From positions 4,046,501 to 4,110,500 of the forward strand of contig NZ_FNTD01000004.1 of NCBI RefSeq assembly GCF_900104815.1: a DNA stretch of 64,000 nucleotides. The letters run 5' to 3'. Shown here piece after piece: positions 62,726-64,000 of this stretch (positions are counted from its first letter, which is position 1; the number at the start of each line of letters is the position of its first letter). Below the pieces are notes generated by a model. That model was not told the origin of the DNA and did no database searches. It saw only the letters and a list, made by a program, of their open reading frames with translations. This DNA comes from Streptomyces misionensis (GTDB lineage Bacteria; Actinomycetota; Actinomycetes; Streptomycetales; Streptomycetaceae). Position numbers and translations under genes: made by a program.

Positions 62726-63614
62726 GCAGCCCCTCACGGGCGAGACGACCCGTATCCACGACATCGGCTACCGCGGTTACGACGGCCCGCGCCTCGGCCG
62801 CGCCTACGCCCGCCGCTCCCTGTACTCGCAGTCCCTGCGCGGCGCCTACGGCCTCGGCCGCTCGGTGAAGTCCAAGGTGCTGCCGATGCTGCTGTTCGCG
62901 GTGATGTGCGTGCCCGCCGCCATCATGGTGGCCGTCGCCGTCGCCACCAAGGCGCACGAACTGCCGGTCGGCTACACCCGCTACGCGATCATGATGCAGG
63001 CCGTGATCAGCCTGTACGTCGCCTCGCAGGCGCCCCAGGCCGTCTCGCGCGACCTGCGCTTCAAGACGGTGCCGCTGTACTTCTCGCGGCCCATCGAGAC
63101 CGCCGACTACGTCCGCGCCAAGTTCGCCGCGCTCGCCTCGGCGATCTTCATCCTCACCGCCGCCCCCCTGCTGGTGATGTACGTGGGGGCGCTGCTGTCC
63201 AAGCTGGGCTTCGCCCACCAGACGAAGGAATTCGCCGAGGGACTGGTCTCCGTGGCCCTGCTCTCCCTGCTCTTCGCCGGCATCGGCCTGGTCATCGCCG
63301 CCGTCACCCCGCGCCGCGGCTTCGGCATCGCCGCCGTGATCGCCGTACTGGTCATCTCCTACGGGGCGGTGTCCACCCTCCAGGCCATCGCCAGCACGCA
63401 GGGGCATGACGGCGCCGTCCCGTGGATCGGCCTGTTCTCGCCGGTCACCCTGATCGACGGCGTCCAGTCCGCCTTCCTGGGCGCGACCACCCGGGCCCCC
63501 GGCGGGGTCGCCCCCTCGACCGGGGAGGGCGCGGTCGCCGCCCTCGTCACCCTCGCACTGATCGCCGGCAGCTACGGCCTGCTGCTGCGCCGCTACAAGA
63601 AGGTGGGACTGTGA
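62715..63614 (+). CDS. ABC-2-type transporter permease
   Basis: 299 residues with about six hydrophobic helices (e.g. VLPMLLFAVMCVPAAIMVAVAV, AVISLYVASQAPQAVSRDL, SAIFILTAAPLLVMYVGALL, LLSLLFAGIGLVIAAV, LVTLALIAGSYGLLLRRYK). The N-terminal HDIGYRGYDGPRLGRAYARRS motif recurs in Streptomyces ABC-2 permeases adjacent to such ATPases. It begins inside the 3' end of the first ATPase gene (11-bp overlap) and its stop overlaps the next ATPase start (GTGA at 63611-63614): coupled translation. Confidence 0.9.
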   Translation: MAVEQPLTGETTRIHDIGYRGYDGPRLGRAYARRSLYSQSLRGAYGLGRSVKSKVLPMLLFAVMCVPAAIMVAVAVATKAHELPVGYTRYAIMMQAVISLYVASQAPQAVSRDLRFKTVPLYFSRPIETADYVRAKFAALASAIFILTAAPLLVMYVGALLSKLGFAHQTKEFAEGLVSVALLSLLFAGIGLVIAAVTPRRGFGIAAVIAVLVISYGAVSTLQAIASTQGHDGAVPWIGLFSPVTLIDGVQSAFLGATTRAPGGVAPSTGEGAVAALVTLALIAGSYGLLLRRYKKVGL

Positions 63615-64000
63615 CGACCCTCAGCATCGACCACGTCTCGCGCTGGTTCGGCAACGTGGTCGCCGTCAACGACATCACCATGACCATCGGCCCCGGGGTG
63701 ACCGGTCTGCTCGGCCCGAACGGCGCCGGGAAGTCCACCCTGATCAACATGATGGGCGGCTTCCTCGCCCCGTCCACGGGCACCGTCACCCTCGACGGGC
63801 AGCCGGTGTGGCGCAACGAGCAGATCTACCGGCACATCGGCATCGTCCCCGAGCGGGAGGCGATGTACGACTTCCTCACCGGACGCGAGTTCGTCGTCGC
63901 CAACGCCGAGCTGCACGGCCTCGGCGACAAGGCCGCCCAGCGGGCCCTCGCCACGGTCGAGATGGAGTACGCCCAGGACCGCAGGATCGCCACCTACTCC
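63611..64000 (+). CDS. ABC transporter ATP-binding protein, truncated by window edge
   Basis: 130 residues visible from the GTG at 63611, continuing past the edge. Walker A GPNGAGKST is preceded by ITMTIGPGVTGLL, and the Q-loop region IVPEREAMYDFLT is seen. It resembles the first ATPase of the operon (about the same N-terminal layout), which suggests duplication. The GTG overlaps the permease stop. Confidence 0.9.
   Translation, partial: MTTLSIDHVSRWFGNVVAVNDITMTIGPGVTGLLGPNGAGKSTLINMMGGFLAPSTGTVTLDGQPVWRNEQIYRHIGIVPEREAMYDFLTGREFVVANAELHGLGDKAAQRALATVEMEYAQDRRIATYS

Overview
The window is a high-GC actinobacterial chromosome segment, almost certainly Streptomyces. The signs are G/C-ending codons, many GTG starts, the sporulation pair ssgR-ssgA, a fused cydCD, femX, myo-inositol-phosphate synthase, and a gene order (GNAT, trxA, trxB, anti-sigma/ECF sigma, pseudokinase, murJ) typical of the oriC-proximal core. 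Thirteen copies of the 16-bp parS motif (TGTTTCACGTGAAACA or 1-2 mismatches) show that this is the centromere-like arm beside oriC. parA/parB and dnaA probably lie just left of base 1 (inference).

Layout. 1-12 kb: truncated GNAT, then a leftward block DUF6049 protein > murJ > pseudokinase > ECF sigma > zinc-finger anti-sigma > trxB > trxA. trxBA has its own SigR-type promoter. The CCA-adding enzyme gene diverges. 12-23 kb: MFS protein, ino1-padR, class A PBP, GT87-like membrane glycosyltransferase, alanine-racemase-like gene, femX (envelope functions). 23-28 kb: rpsF-ssb-rpsR-rplI, MATE transporter, dnaB. A DnaA-box cluster lies directly upstream of the dnaB promoter. 28-41 kb: beta-lactamase-like hydrolase, GNATs, MarR/MFS, GlcG/HbpS-like protein, Nudix, LysR, PLP lyase/LMW-PTPase, cupin, small membrane proteins, ssgR-ssgA, YibE/F. 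41-45 kb: TPP riboswitch and thiC, whose 3' end has been replaced by a 1.26-kb insertion. 45-64 kb: membrane protein, metallophosphoesterase, LacI regulator, hisC, Rex-controlled cydA-cydB-cydCD, HAD phosphatase, LLM oxidoreductase, kptA, a second DnaA-box cluster, an alpha/beta-hydrolase-SDR fusion coupled to an M24 protein, and an ABC operon running off the right edge.

Most unusual region. At 43319-44717 the thiC gene is interrupted within the codons of its Fe-S motif by a cassette flanked by 22-bp imperfect direct repeats (19/22 identical). The cassette supplies a replacement ThiC C-terminus, a terminator hairpin and one beta-propeller-like gene. The displaced native thiC tail survives as a 43-codon orphan on the far side. 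No integrase is present, so this resembles an att-flanked, cis-mobilizable remnant targeting thiC.

Other notable structure: several parS sites are the core of perfect palindromic terminators, provide a stop codon, or contain a start codon (cydCD). Two DnaA-box clusters lie outside the expected oriC position.
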